DNA of 64,000 bases, from contig JACRFR010000018.1 in NCBI GenBank assembly GCA_016212635.1, positions 14,061 through 78,060 of the forward strand, given 5' to 3'. Origin of the DNA: Candidatus Liptonbacteria bacterium. Lineage in GTDB: Bacteria; Patescibacteriota; Minisyncoccia; UBA6257; 2-01-FULL-56-20. The notes under the pieces are model-generated. The model was not told where the DNA came from, made no database searches, and saw only the letters and a program-made list of their open reading frames with translations. The position numbers and the translations under genes were made by a program. Positions 24,122 through 32,807 of the stretch are shown one piece after another (position 1 is the stretch's first letter; each line of letters starts with the position of its first letter).

Positions 24122-24337
24122 ATGTCCACCGAGTTACTAAATATCCGAATGGCATTTCGAGGCTTGAGTGATGAAGACACTGGCGGTGAAGAGGAGGTGG
24201 GAGGTGGTTTTGGTGTCCCTAGTAAAGGCAATGGTGACGATGATGATGGCGTGGAAGAACCAAAGGAAGAACTAGAGGAGGGCGCGGAAGCAGATGAAGA
24301 TGACGATGATTTGGAGGGAGGGGATTCTGAAATCTAG
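24122..24337 (+). CDS. small highly acidic protein, unknown
   Basis: 71 residues from ATG at 24122: MSTELLNIRMAFRGLSDED, then a Gly/Glu region and a tail dominated by Asp and Glu (about 45% D+E in the last 40 residues). A promoter with consensus TTGACA lies upstream, supporting expression, although the ribosome-binding site is weak. The first 20 residues look helical; the rest should be disordered. No family recognised. Acidic tails of this kind occur in RNA polymerase delta-like proteins and in DNA mimics, but nothing specific supports either here. Confidence 0.5.
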   Translation: MSTELLNIRMAFRGLSDEDTGGEEEVGGGFGVPSKGNGDDDDGVEEPKEELEEGAEADEDDDDLEGGDSEI

Positions 24338-24380
24338 GCTGGTTGGTTCGATGTAGTTCTGGGGCGGCGGAGTAGGCAAG

Positions 24381-24465
24381 GCGGGAATCCAGAATTTCCG
24401 GGCCTAGATTCCCTGCCGGCCGTCAGGCGGGCGGATATGGCCTGCTGACCATTCCGGAATGACAG
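24381..24465. repeat. GCGGGAATCC...GGAATGACA dispersed repeat
   Basis: A degenerate member of the GTCATTCC(C/G)G...GCGGGAATCC hairpin family; others are at 36890-36964 and 45351-45408, and in the core of MITE copies 1 and 2. Noncoding. Together with the element at 24509 it fills the gap between the acidic protein and the penicillin-binding protein. Confidence 0.55.
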
Positions 24466-24508
24466 ACAAATACATAGTTTCGTAATTCAAGGTCAGATGG
24501 CGCGGCCT

Positions 24509-24631
24509 GGCGCTATTCGGAAACGTCAAAAAGTTATTCCCTGAGCCCGTCGAAGGGTAGCTTTTGGGCGGGTACATGGCATGGCCCTCGACAAGCTCGG
24601 GCAATAAAATCGGTGGTTTCCGAACAGCGCC
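24509..24631. mobile_element. 123-bp MITE-like element, copy 3 (second subfamily)
   Basis: Ends GGCGCTATTCGGAAAC (24509-24524) and GTTTCCGAACAGCGCC (24616-24631), 15 of 16 bp complementary. Flanks GCGCGGCCT (24500-24508) and ACGCGGCCT (24632-24640) match at 8 of 9 bases. The interior differs from copies 1 and 2 but closely matches copy 4 at 57526. It lies 35 bp before the penicillin-binding protein ATG, so it may have displaced that gene's promoter. Confidence 0.8.
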
Positions 24632-24666
24632 ACGCGGCCTCGACAGTTGAGGTGGTTTTTCCGATA

Positions 24667-27201
24667 ATGCATGATATGCGGTTGACCAGAGAACGTTCCC
24701 CCGAAGGGATAAGGCACAAGTTGCGTTTGTTTGGGCATCGTCTATCTACCCCACCAGAGAATACAAGTTCTCTAGTGGGGTCTGCCGCTCCCAAAAGAGA
24801 ACGTCCCAGGAAACCCGGACGGCGGGCCCGCCGAATTTGGTTGTGGTTGGTTTTGGTGGTGGGGGTGATTGCGGTGCTCGCCCTTATTTGGGTGGCCTTA
24901 TTGCTCCAAGACCTGCCGTCTACGGAACAAATTTTGAGCCGCCGGGTAAGTCAGTCGACCAAGATCTACGACCGCACCGGACAGGTGGTTTTATATGAGA
25001 TTGGGGGGGATCAAAAACGAACCGTTATTTCCGGGGAGGAAATACCCCAGTCGCTCAAAAACGCGACTATCGCTGCAGAGGATGAGCGGTTCTACTCTGA
25101 TTCCGCCATCGACTACCGCGGTTTGTTGCGCGCGCTATGGACAAACTTGAGGAGTGGCCGGGTGGTTCAGGGCGGGTCCACCATCACCCAGCAGTTGGCC
25201 AAAAACGCCTTCTTGACTTCGGATCAGACCCTAACCCGGAAGATCCGGGAGGTTTTCCTGGCGATCCGTTTGGCGCGCAACTACACCAAAGACCAGATCT
25301 TGGCCATGTACTTAAATGAGATACCTTACGGACCAACGATCTATGGAGTGGAGGGTGCGGGTCAGTTGTACTTTGGCAAACCCGCTCGTGATTTGAGTCT
25401 GGCCGAGAGCGCGGTTCTAGCCGCCCTGCCTAAGGCCCCGAGCCGTTTAGCGCCCGGCGGCAGCCACCAGGACGAACTTATTGCCAGACAGCGGACTATT
25501 TTGCGGAAAATGAACAGATTGGGAATGATCTCGGCCGAGGAACTGGAGGTGGCGTTGAATGCCAAGCTTAGTTTTGTTCCGCCTACTCATGGGATCAAGG
25601 CGCCCCATTTTGTTTTCTGGGTGCAAGATTATTTGATCGAACGTTACGGGGAGGAGTTGGTTAGAAGCGGCGGCTTGCGAGTGATCACCACCCTGGACTG
25701 GGAGATGCAGCAGGCGGCGGAAAAGGCGGTGCGAGAGGGCGCGGAACGCAATCAAAAGTTGTACCAGGGACGGAATGCGGCCTTGGTCGCGGAAGATCCC
25801 CGCACCGGGCAGGTCTTAGCCCTGGTCGGCTCCCGAGATTACTTTGACCTGGAACATAACGGCAACTTTAATGTGGCCGCTCAAGGACTGCGCCAGCCCG
25901 GATCGACCCTTAAACCATTCGTCTACTTGACCGCTTTCCAAAAAGGCTATTCTCCAGACTCGGTGGTTTTCGATGTCCCGACTGAATTTGTGGCGCGCGA
26001 CCCAGACTGTCCGCCGGAACCGGTTTTTGAGATAGAGAGTCCCACTTGTTTCCATCCCCAAAATTTTGATGATTCTTTTCTGGGTCCGGTTCCCTTCCGC
26101 CGCGCCTTGGCCCAATCCCGTAATATTCCAGCGGTGAAGGTTTTGTACTTGGTGGGATTCAAGGACGCCCTAACCAACGCCACTCGTTTTGGATTGACCA
26201 CCCTAACTAACCCGGCCGAGTATGGCTTGTCTTTGGTCTTGGGCGGTGGCGCGGTCCGTTTAGTAAATTTAGTGGAGGCCTATTCAGTTTTAGCGGGAGA
26301 CGGCGTGCGTCATGCCCAAGGATCTATTTTGGAAGTTAAGGATAGTTCGGGCGCAATCTTAGAGACTTATCGCGACAGCGCGGAGCGAGTGGCAGAAGCG
26401 CAACCGGTGCGGCTGGTGAATAACATATTAACCGACCTGGACGCGCGATCTGGCTTGTTCCACAGCAGTCTGGCGCTCACTACTATACCCGGACATGATA
26501 TTGCCATTAAAACCGGAACTTCCAATGACTACCGCGACGCTTGGGTGGTTGGTTACTCTTCCGCCTTGGTGGTGGGGGTTTGGGCGGGTAATAATAACAA
26601 TCAGCCCATGCAGCGCCAGGGCTCCAGCCTTTTGGCGGCGGTTCCGATCTGGCACAGCTTCGCAGTCGAGGCCTTCCCTCGGGTCCCACCGGAAAAATTT
26701 CCCGCGCCGGAACCGGTCGCGCGCTCCGACAAACCGATGTTCAGTGGTCAAGTGGTCAGTAATAATCAGATCCATTCGCTTTTGTATTACGTCAACCGAA
26801 CCGATCCCACCGGGCCGGCCCCGGAGCGCCCGGAGCGTGATCCCCAGTTCTATAATTGGGAAATGGGTGTTTTGCTTTGGGCCCAAAAGAATGTTCCGGC
26901 TTTAGTAGCCGGCAATAATGCCACCTCGTCCCCGCAAATTAGTTTCGCTTCTCCCGCCAATGGCAGTTCTTTTGTTGATTCCATCAACTTAACCGCGTCG
27001 GTGGCTTCCGCCACGCCCTTGAAGCGAATCAGTATTTCTTTTAACGGGGTCTTGATTCAAGAGGTGGCTCCGGAGTCACCCGGACCATACCAGATCAACT
27101 GGTCTTTTGTTCCCGCCAACCCCCAGCCTCAAAACATTTTAGAAATTGAGGCGCGAAACGCGAGTAGCACCAGTCGGGAGGGAATAATTTTATACCACTA
27201 G
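24667..27201 (+). CDS. class A penicillin-binding protein (PBP1A-like)
   Basis: 844 residues from ATG at 24667, chosen because GAGGTGG lies 11 nt upstream. The open frame reaches back to 24613, but only into the inserted element. A basic cytoplasmic tail and one transmembrane helix (about 57-81) are followed by the GT51 glycosyltransferase with AAEDERFY and GGSTITQQLAKN, and the transpeptidase with the active serine in PGSTLKPF, the SRN box and KTGT. The C-terminal 90 residues form an Ig-like/Big domain (SPANGSSFVDS). It polymerises and crosslinks peptidoglycan outside the membrane. Residues about 27-42 (STPPENTSSLVGS) are encoded by a palindromic repeat. Confidence 0.94.
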   Translation: MHDMRLTRERSPEGIRHKLRLFGHRLSTPPENTSSLVGSAAPKRERPRKPGRRARRIWLWLVLVVGVIAVLALIWVALLLQDLPSTEQILSRRVSQSTKIYDRTGQVVLYEIGGDQKRTVISGEEIPQSLKNATIAAEDERFYSDSAIDYRGLLRALWTNLRSGRVVQGGSTITQQLAKNAFLTSDQTLTRKIREVFLAIRLARNYTKDQILAMYLNEIPYGPTIYGVEGAGQLYFGKPARDLSLAESAVLAALPKAPSRLAPGGSHQDELIARQRTILRKMNRLGMISAEELEVALNAKLSFVPPTHGIKAPHFVFWVQDYLIERYGEELVRSGGLRVITTLDWEMQQAAEKAVREGAERNQKLYQGRNAALVAEDPRTGQVLALVGSRDYFDLEHNGNFNVAAQGLRQPGSTLKPFVYLTAFQKGYSPDSVVFDVPTEFVARDPDCPPEPVFEIESPTCFHPQNFDDSFLGPVPFRRALAQSRNIPAVKVLYLVGFKDALTNATRFGLTTLTNPAEYGLSLVLGGGAVRLVNLVEAYSVLAGDGVRHAQGSILEVKDSSGAILETYRDSAERVAEAQPVRLVNNILTDLDARSGLFHSSLALTTIPGHDIAIKTGTSNDYRDAWVVGYSSALVVGVWAGNNNNQPMQRQGSSLLAAVPIWHSFAVEAFPRVPPEKFPAPEPVARSDKPMFSGQVVSNNQIHSLLYYVNRTDPTGPAPERPERDPQFYNWEMGVLLWAQKNVPALVAGNNATSSPQISFASPANGSSFVDSINLTASVASATPLKRISISFNGVLIQEVAPESPGPYQINWSFVPANPQPQNILEIEARNASSTSREGIILYH
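24749..24780. repeat. palindromic insertion inside the penicillin-binding protein gene
   Basis: CCCCACCAGAGAA (24749-24761), six-base loop, TTCTCTAGTGGGG (24768-24780); one mismatch. Read in frame as TPPENTSSLVG within the disordered cytoplasmic tail. Confidence 0.6.
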
Positions 27202-27210
27202 TCAGGTATA

Positions 27211-28320
27211 TCAGGAAGTCAGGATGGGGGCGATAATGTAGAAAAAGGAGGGGTCTTTGGGGTTTTTAAGCAGGGCGGGTTTGTCTTCGTTAATTCCCCA
27301 AAAAACATCTTCCCCGATTAAAGACCTAAGTCCATCCAAAAGGTAGCGGGCGTTGAAGGTTACGCGGTTGAACCCATTGGTGAGTTTTACCGGGAGGAGA
27401 TACTGGTTCTCTCCGGCCACCGTGTCGCCGGAAGAAAGTTTTATGCCGTTTAGTGTTTTTTCCGGCTCGACGCGAACTTCGTTGTTGCGCCCGCCCAAAA
27501 CACTGACTAGCTTCAGGGCGTCAATCAACTCTTGTTTTTTTAAAGTAACTTCAGCGGTAAAAGCGGAGGGGATAATGGTTTGGTAGTCGGGGAAAACTCC
27601 TTCCACAAACCGGGTAATGCACTCGAAGTTTTTTGTTCGCACTAAAAGTTGGGATTGGTCGGGTAGGAGCTCAACTTCGTCGGTGTCTTTAATGGTTCGT
27701 AACAGCTCTTGAATGGTGCGCAGGGGGATCAGTTTTCGTAGGGGTTGCGGGTAGCCGCCTTGGTATTGTCCGCCGGTGACGGTTTTTTCCGCCAAGCGAT
27801 AAGTGTCGGTCGCAACCAACCGTATATTATCGATGGAATAGTCCCACAGAACAGAGGATAGTTCCGGTCGCAGGTCGGTAATTTGCGCCGCGCCGGCCAC
27901 CGGACCCAGCGCTCCCCGGAAAACGCTTCCGGTCATAGAAATTTTTTCGGTTTGGTTGCTTATTTTGGGAATAATTGGAAAGTCCTCCGCGGGCATCCCG
28001 TTGATACTGCCTTCGTAATTCTCGGTTTTAATCAGTAGGGCTTGTTGTTTCTGTTCGAGATTAATCCGCTCGCTGGTTAGATTGCCGACAATATTAGAAA
28101 GTAGTCCCAGTGGTGTCGTTAGGCTGCCGCCTTCCAGAACTTTGCCCGGAACTGAATATCGGAGGGCGATCTCCAGGTTGGTGGCGGTTAGGGTTATGTC
28201 CTCGCCCCTAGCTTCCAGAAGAACGTTTTTTAGAATCGGCAAACTTGCACCCTCGCCTAGCGCGCGCTCCACCACCACCAACCCTTCTTTAAGATGAGCC
28301 CGAAGCACTATAATCTTCAT
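27211..28320 (-). CDS. dnaN: DNA polymerase III beta sliding clamp
   Basis: 369 residues, family length. It starts MKIIVLRAHLKEGLVVVERALG; shows the three repeated clamp domains with LPILKNVLLEA, ATDTYRLAEK (the conserved T-D-x-H/Y-R-L) and, near the C-terminus, FNARYLLDGLRSL and a final YIIAP strand. It encircles DNA and tethers the replicative polymerase; HolA (5.4 kb) loads it. It lies directly downstream of dnaA with a 111-bp AT-rich gap. The 3' end converges on the penicillin-binding protein with only 9 bp between stops. Confidence 0.94.
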   Translation of the reverse strand: MKIIVLRAHLKEGLVVVERALGEGASLPILKNVLLEARGEDITLTATNLEIALRYSVPGKVLEGGSLTTPLGLLSNIVGNLTSERINLEQKQQALLIKTENYEGSINGMPAEDFPIIPKISNQTEKISMTGSVFRGALGPVAGAAQITDLRPELSSVLWDYSIDNIRLVATDTYRLAEKTVTGGQYQGGYPQPLRKLIPLRTIQELLRTIKDTDEVELLPDQSQLLVRTKNFECITRFVEGVFPDYQTIIPSAFTAEVTLKKQELIDALKLVSVLGGRNNEVRVEPEKTLNGIKLSSGDTVAGENQYLLPVKLTNGFNRVTFNARYLLDGLRSLIGEDVFWGINEDKPALLKNPKDPSFFYIIAPILTS

Positions 28321-28431
28321 TTTTATAAATAATAATACTAGTAGTAGTTAATAGTGGCTGGGGATGTGGGGATAAGAGGGATAAACCAAAGTAAATAATA
28401 CCAAAAAAAAGGAAAGAAATCCCCACAAATT

Positions 28432-29802
28432 TCAGCTCTTGTTGATAAGTTCTCGGATTTGGAACATTTTTTGGTTTAAATTGGAGTTTTTAGTCAACTC
28501 TACGGTTATTTTTTCGAAAGAATGGATGGCGGTGGTGTGGTCCCTACCCATCTTTTCCCCAATATATGGATAAGATAGTCCCAAAATATCCCGAAGCAGG
28601 AACATGGTTACTTGGCGCGGCTCCACAATTTCTTTGCGGCGGCACCGCCCGATCAAATCAGTGGTGGGGATATTATAGAAGTCAGCTACTGCGCCAATAA
28701 CCTGCGCGTCACTGACCGGCCGGGAGAAGGCTTGAATGGACTTATCAATGATCTCCTCCGCCACCTTACGGCTGATATCAGTTTGTTTTTTATCCTGATA
28801 AAAAACAATCTTATTCAAAATTCCTTCCAGCTCGCGGATATTCTTTTTAACTCGGCGGGCGATCAAATCCACCACCTCATCCGAAAGCAAACGCCCGCCC
28901 TGTTGCAGTTTGCTTTTAATAATCGCCACCCGGGTCTCATACTCCGGATAACTAATATCCACAATTAAACCACCCTCAAAACGCGAGCGCAGACGTTCTT
29001 CTAAGGTTGGAATAGATTGCGGAGGCCGATCGGAAGAAATGATTATTTGTTTATTGTGTTCATATAAAGCATTGAATGTGTGGAAAAACTCCTCCTCGGT
29101 TTTTTCCTTACCCCCAATAAACTGAATATCGTCGATGATCAACACATCCACATCCCGATACTTCTTTTTAATGTCCTCCATGCGTTTATTGCGGATCGCC
29201 CAAACCACATCGTTAGTGAACCTTTCCGAAGTTACATATTTAGGCCTAACTGTGCCATGATAACGCAGTAAGATCTCATTACCCACAGCCTGGATTAAAT
29301 GGGTCTTGCCTAAACCCACTCCCCCGTATACAAAAAACGGGTTGTACTTGGTGCCGACATCCTGCACAACCGCGCTGGCCGCGGCGTGAGCCAGCTCATT
29401 AGAGGAACCTACGACAAAACTGTTAAGGGTGTATCGGGAGTTAAGGTTGGTTTCGGGATCAACCCTAAACTCCAAACTAATTTGACTCTGGTTGGGGCTG
29501 GTTCGCTCCCCGGCCGCCGCCGCCCGTTTATGGGCTTCCTCGGCGGCTTCGCTGATAACCACAAACTCCAGTTTTTTTACCGAGTCGTCAAAGATCCGAA
29601 TGATCCCCAAAAGATCTTTGTGATATTTGTTTTGCACCCACTCTTTGGCGAAATTGTTTGGCAGGCCGACACAACCAACCCCATCCCGCCGATCCAAAAA
29701 ACAACTGCCTTTTAACCAAGTAGCGAAATTAGCCCGAGAAGTTTTTTGCTCCATCTCACCCAAAACCAATCTCCACAAATTTTCCAAATCCATAAAAGCC
29801 AA
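28432..29802 (-). CDS. dnaA: chromosomal replication initiator DnaA
   Basis: 456 residues. Domain I (about 1-80, MDLENLWRLVLGEM) is followed by a short linker, then the AAA+ domain with Walker A GGVGLGKT (160-167), Walker B VLIIDDIQFI, sensor 1 SSDRPP and RLRSRFEGG. Domain IV ends with GRDHTTAIHSFEKI, the DnaA-box-binding helix. It initiates replication at oriC by binding TTATCCACA boxes; perfect boxes occur at 3318, 15974, 15984 and 56369. It is divergent from rpmH, with a 151-bp gap. A second in-frame ATG (29793) is equally possible as start. Confidence 0.95.
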   Translation of the reverse strand: MAFMDLENLWRLVLGEMEQKTSRANFATWLKGSCFLDRRDGVGCVGLPNNFAKEWVQNKYHKDLLGIIRIFDDSVKKLEFVVISEAAEEAHKRAAAAGERTSPNQSQISLEFRVDPETNLNSRYTLNSFVVGSSNELAHAAASAVVQDVGTKYNPFFVYGGVGLGKTHLIQAVGNEILLRYHGTVRPKYVTSERFTNDVVWAIRNKRMEDIKKKYRDVDVLIIDDIQFIGGKEKTEEEFFHTFNALYEHNKQIIISSDRPPQSIPTLEERLRSRFEGGLIVDISYPEYETRVAIIKSKLQQGGRLLSDEVVDLIARRVKKNIRELEGILNKIVFYQDKKQTDISRKVAEEIIDKSIQAFSRPVSDAQVIGAVADFYNIPTTDLIGRCRRKEIVEPRQVTMFLLRDILGLSYPYIGEKMGRDHTTAIHSFEKITVELTKNSNLNQKMFQIRELINKS

Positions 29803-29953
29803 AAGTTAGAGGGTATTTTTCAGGTGCAATCATTCTACTCCCACCCAAACACAAGTCAAAACCAATTCCGAAGATATGGGGATTACTTGTTAAGAAGTGC
29901 CTACCCCCCAACCCCCTTAAATTTTGTATCAGTCTATGCTAGAGTAGCCTTAC
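29803..29953. other. dnaA-rpmH divergent intergenic region, possible oriC site
   Basis: 151 bp between divergent dnaA and rpmH, the gene order that flanks oriC in many bacteria. I see no perfect DnaA box here; the region is C-rich on the plus strand with AT-rich patches. A TATGCT (29935-29940) could be the rpmH -10. So it is a candidate origin by gene order only. Confidence 0.35.
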
Positions 29954-30088
29954 ATGTCCACCACCTATCAACCCAAAAAGCGGAAAAGGGCCAAAACCCA
30001 CGGGTTCCGGGCCAGGCGACTTACCCCAACCGGACGACGGGTACTTACCCGCCGGCGCCAAAAGGGCCGCCGGAAGCTTAGTGTTTAA
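29954..30088 (+). CDS. rpmH: 50S ribosomal protein L34
   Basis: 44 residues. ATG at 29954 reads MSTTYQPKKRKRAKTHGF and ends GRRKLSV. The KRKR-x-x-x-HGFRARR and RRVLTRRRQKGRRKLSV segments are the L34 signature; the whole protein is arginine- and lysine-rich. It belongs to the large ribosomal subunit. The gene precedes rnpA, and its stop overlaps a GTG that could extend rnpA. It was located by direct reading. Confidence 0.95.
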   Translation: MSTTYQPKKRKRAKTHGFRARRLTPTGRRVLTRRRQKGRRKLSV

Positions 30089-30104
30089 AACACAGCTGGA
30101 TTCT

Positions 30105-30428
30105 ATGTTGCCCCGGAAACAGCGGCTTAGTCGTCTGGAAATCGCCCGGTTTTTCCCCCTGCGCACCCCCCCGCGCTTTACCTGCGCCTGGTTTGATCTT
30201 TGGGCGCAACCCAATTCCACCAACCACAACCGATACGCCATTGTTATCCCCAATAAAACCCTAACCCGGGCAGTTGACCGGGCTTATTCCCGTCGGCGAA
30301 TATACGCCCTGGTGAGAAACTGGCCGAATTACAGAGAAGACAGACTGATCCGGCTCAAGCCACACATCCGAAGCCGCCAGCAAGTCAAGAACTTTCTAAC
30401 CGGCTTTGTCGCTGCCCCAAAACTATAA
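30105..30428 (+). CDS. rnpA: ribonuclease P protein component (divergent)
   Basis: 107 residues from ATG at 30105, giving MLPRKQRLSRLEIARFF, the canonical RnpA start. A GTG at 30081 overlapping the rpmH stop is the alternative. Very basic. NRYAIVIPNKTLTRAVDRAYSRRRIYALVRN occupies the place of the conserved RNR motif region (K-x-x-x-x-A-V-x-R-N-R-x-K-R), but the RNR core is changed to DRAYSRRRI, so RNA contacts are altered. The C-terminus is short. With RNase P RNA it matures tRNA 5' ends. Assignment rests on order rpmH-rnpA-yidC plus the N- and C-terminal patterns. Confidence 0.8.
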   Translation: MLPRKQRLSRLEIARFFPLRTPPRFTCAWFDLWAQPNSTNHNRYAIVIPNKTLTRAVDRAYSRRRIYALVRNWPNYREDRLIRLKPHIRSRQQVKNFLTGFVAAPKL

Positions 30429-30437
30429 TATCCCAAT

Positions 30438-31181
30438 ATGGCCAATTTATACCACCTCGTCTTATATCAACCCCTACTAAATCTATTAGTGATCCTCTAC
30501 CAAACTACGGCCGGGGGCGATTTGGGGGTGGCCATTATAGAACTTACGGTGCTGATTCAGCTAATCCTTTTCCCCATTGTCCGGCGCAACCTCCGAACCC
30601 AAATGGTTATGCAAAAAATTCAGCCGGAACTGCGCCGCACCCAAGAACTTTATAAAAAAGATCCGGCCAAACAGTACCAGGCCATGATGGCCACCTACCG
30701 CGAACACCACATATCGCCTTTCGGGGGTTTTGCCCTGACTTTTGTGCAACTGCTCCTGATCATTCCTCTGTACCAAATATTCCTGCACATTTTTGCCGCC
30801 GAGACCTTAACCCAACTATACTCCTTCGTGTCCCAGCCCGCCGCCCTAGCCAACATCTCTTTGGGCTTGATAAATCTGCCGCAGCCCAGTATTCTCTTGG
30901 TAGTTCTTACCGCTGCCATGCAGCTACTTCAAGGCTGGCTAATGTTCCAACCACTGGCGGGATCTGGTCCTGGTCCAGCCTCCTCAAAAATGATGATCTT
31001 GATGGGGCCGGTGATCACGGTGGTAATTTTTTCGCGCTTGCCCGCCGCCGTTGGTCTATATTGGTTAGCCTCCACTATCGCTTCCATTGGTCAAACCGTT
31101 ATCATTCGCCGGCAGTTAACAACCAGCCATGATCAACCTCGAAGCCTTTGTTCAAAAACTGATAGCCCTGATGGGGTTTGA
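30438..31181 (+). CDS. yidC: membrane protein insertase YidC/Oxa1 family
   Basis: 247 residues, the short Gram-positive/Oxa1-like form without the large periplasmic domain. Core features: hydrophobic helix 1 (about 8-38), FPIVRRNLRTQMVMQKIQPEL with the basic cytoplasmic hairpin, KQYQAMMATYREHHISPFGG, then helices at about 95-115, 155-180 and 190-215 including PAAVGLYWLAS. It inserts membrane proteins with or without SecYEG. It starts 9 nt after rnpA, and its 3' end overlaps khpB by 53 bp. Confidence 0.9.
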   Translation: MANLYHLVLYQPLLNLLVILYQTTAGGDLGVAIIELTVLIQLILFPIVRRNLRTQMVMQKIQPELRRTQELYKKDPAKQYQAMMATYREHHISPFGGFALTFVQLLLIIPLYQIFLHIFAAETLTQLYSFVSQPAALANISLGLINLPQPSILLVVLTAAMQLLQGWLMFQPLAGSGPGPASSKMMILMGPVITVVIFSRLPAAVGLYWLASTIASIGQTVIIRRQLTTSHDQPRSLCSKTDSPDGV

Positions 31182-31602
31182 GGACTGCAAAATAGAAGTC
31201 GACGCCGAGCACCGGCACGGCTCGATCTTTATTTACAGCCACGAGAACCTGATCCAAGAGAACCTGCCCGACTTAGTGGAAAGCATCAACCATTTGGTGC
31301 AAATGGCGGCCAAACAACAAAATGCCGAGACCATCTTCTTCGATCTAAATAATTACCGCCGCGAGCGCGAGCGGCTGATCGCCGAACTGGCTCGAACCGC
31401 GGCCCGCAAGGTGCTCGCGACCCAACAAGAACTAACCTTGCCCAGCATGAACTCTTACGAGCGGCGGCTGGTCCACGTGGAGCTCGCCACCCATCCGGGA
31501 GTAGTTACCGAGAGCAACGGAGTGGGACGAGAACGCTGCGTGGTGATCAAACCCCTCACGGATGAACCGAAAGGGTCCCTAGTCCAAAGTCAGACCGTAT
31601 AA
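31129..31602 (+). CDS. khpB: KH-R3H RNA-binding protein Jag/KhpB
   Basis: 157 residues. A KH-like domain (about 1-75, MINLEAFVQKLIALMGF and FIYSHENLIQENLPDLVESINHLV) is followed by the R3H domain with RRERERLIAELARTAA and the conserved LPSMNSYERRLVHVELATHPGVVT. No N-terminal Jag domain is present, as in short KhpB forms. It binds RNA, and in Firmicutes it influences cell division and elongation. The gene overlaps yidC by 53 bp (translational coupling) and its end overlaps the tail of the convergent gene at 31579. Confidence 0.9.
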   Translation: MINLEAFVQKLIALMGFEDCKIEVDAEHRHGSIFIYSHENLIQENLPDLVESINHLVQMAAKQQNAETIFFDLNNYRRERERLIAELARTAARKVLATQQELTLPSMNSYERRLVHVELATHPGVVTESNGVGRERCVVIKPLTDEPKGSLVQSQTV

Positions 31603-32805
31603 CCGCCGGTCGTATCGGTTGATGAAGAACAGCCGGTTTTGGTACACCCGAAGTTCATCTGCGTCCAGGCTCAACCCCTCTAAATTAAGCAAGCTGGACA
31701 CGTCGCCGGTGGTTAAGTTGATCGAGAGAAAATCATCCACCGTGTAAAGACGGCGCTTGAAGTAATCATCCGGCAGCTCCGCCGCCGCGAAAGCCCGGGC
31801 GTCCCGAGGCACGGCGCAGATCAAACCAGCCCCCTCCGTAGAAGTGGCCTGACCCGAGCTCGTCGAATGAGCCTGCCCCAACTCTTCGCTCTTCGCGCTT
31901 CGCTCTTCGCTTATCAAGGTGCATTTATTGGGCAGGGTGAGAAAGTTCAGATCGTGCAGGACGGTGCCGCCTCGCCCCAAAAGGGACAAGGTGCCGCCCC
32001 GGCGGTTCTTGTTGGCCGCAAAAGCGACCCCATAACCCGCCGCCCCGTTCCAATTAATAACTAATCCCACCCGACCCGCCAGGGCGGGCTGGGATGTTTG
32101 TTTGGCCAAATCAACCCACCACGCCGCCCCTTCGGTTTCCGCAGAACTCCGAGCGACCAAAAGGATCTTCTCCGGACTGGAAGCGATAATATCCACATCG
32201 CTAACGTTCACGCCTAAAAGCGGCCGGGGTGGAGCTTGGGGGCGGGCTGGGTCCAGTTCGGCTAAAACGTTAGTCTTATCACCCCGAGCCAAAAACAAAA
32301 CAACTCGGCTGTCGGCGGACCAAGCGGCGTCGGTTACCGCGACCGGCAGGCCTTGCCAAGTACTGGAGGCGGTCGAAAAAAGAGAAGCGCCCGACTTACC
32401 CTCGGCTAGGACGAAACGGCCATTGGGCGAAAAACGGGCACGGGTGAGGTTGGGCAAGGTGCTGGCGCTGGCCGTGCCGGTGCGCCCTCCCGCCACCCGA
32501 ACCACTTGCCCGTCGGGACGGATCAACCAAACGACACTTTGTTTGTCCACGAAATAATCCAACACCGGATCGGGGGCGACCACGCCGAACTTCTGACTCA
32601 TTGCAGTGACGCCGGGACTGGAACTGGTGGCGCCCGGAACAACCACCGTGCCCGGTCGAGAAACTATGCCGGGAGATATGACGCCGCCGACGCCGCTCGG
32701 ATTGGGGTGGCTGGGGGCTGGAACGGATCGAAAAACTTGCCACAAACCATAGCCCGCCAGTGCGCCGACAACCAACACTATTAAAACCAGGATCAATTTA
32801 CGCAT
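31579..32805 (-). CDS. membrane-anchored beta-propeller-like protein of the secretion locus
   Basis: 408 residues. The N-terminal KLILVLIVLVVGALAGYGLW is a signal anchor, followed by a Gly/Pro/Ser-rich linker (30-70). The rest is repetitive beta structure with WD40/TolB-like turns (ARFSPNGRFVLAE, AAWSADSRVVLFLA, IIASSPEKILLVA). Around residues 298-322 lies SEERSAKSEELGQAHSTSS, a repeat-derived insertion (DNA 31840-31912). It is the last gene of the minus-strand locus that starts at 44332, 2 nt after the preceding gene, so an extracytoplasmic scaffold role in the secretion apparatus is inferred from position only. Its 3' end overlaps khpB by 24 bp. Confidence 0.6.
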   Translation of the reverse strand: MRKLILVLIVLVVGALAGYGLWQVFRSVPAPSHPNPSGVGGVISPGIVSRPGTVVVPGATSSSPGVTAMSQKFGVVAPDPVLDYFVDKQSVVWLIRPDGQVVRVAGGRTGTASASTLPNLTRARFSPNGRFVLAEGKSGASLFSTASSTWQGLPVAVTDAAWSADSRVVLFLARGDKTNVLAELDPARPQAPPRPLLGVNVSDVDIIASSPEKILLVARSSAETEGAAWWVDLAKQTSQPALAGRVGLVINWNGAAGYGVAFAANKNRRGGTLSLLGRGGTVLHDLNFLTLPNKCTLISEERSAKSEELGQAHSTSSGQATSTEGAGLICAVPRDARAFAAAELPDDYFKRRLYTVDDFLSINLTTGDVSSLLNLEGLSLDADELRVYQNRLFFINRYDRRLYGLTLD

Positions 32806-32807
32806 GC

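Noticed and set aside
24613..24666. Upstream GTG start for the penicillin-binding protein
   Set aside because: That stretch is partly the inserted element; the ATG at 24667 has a purine-rich site at suitable distance.
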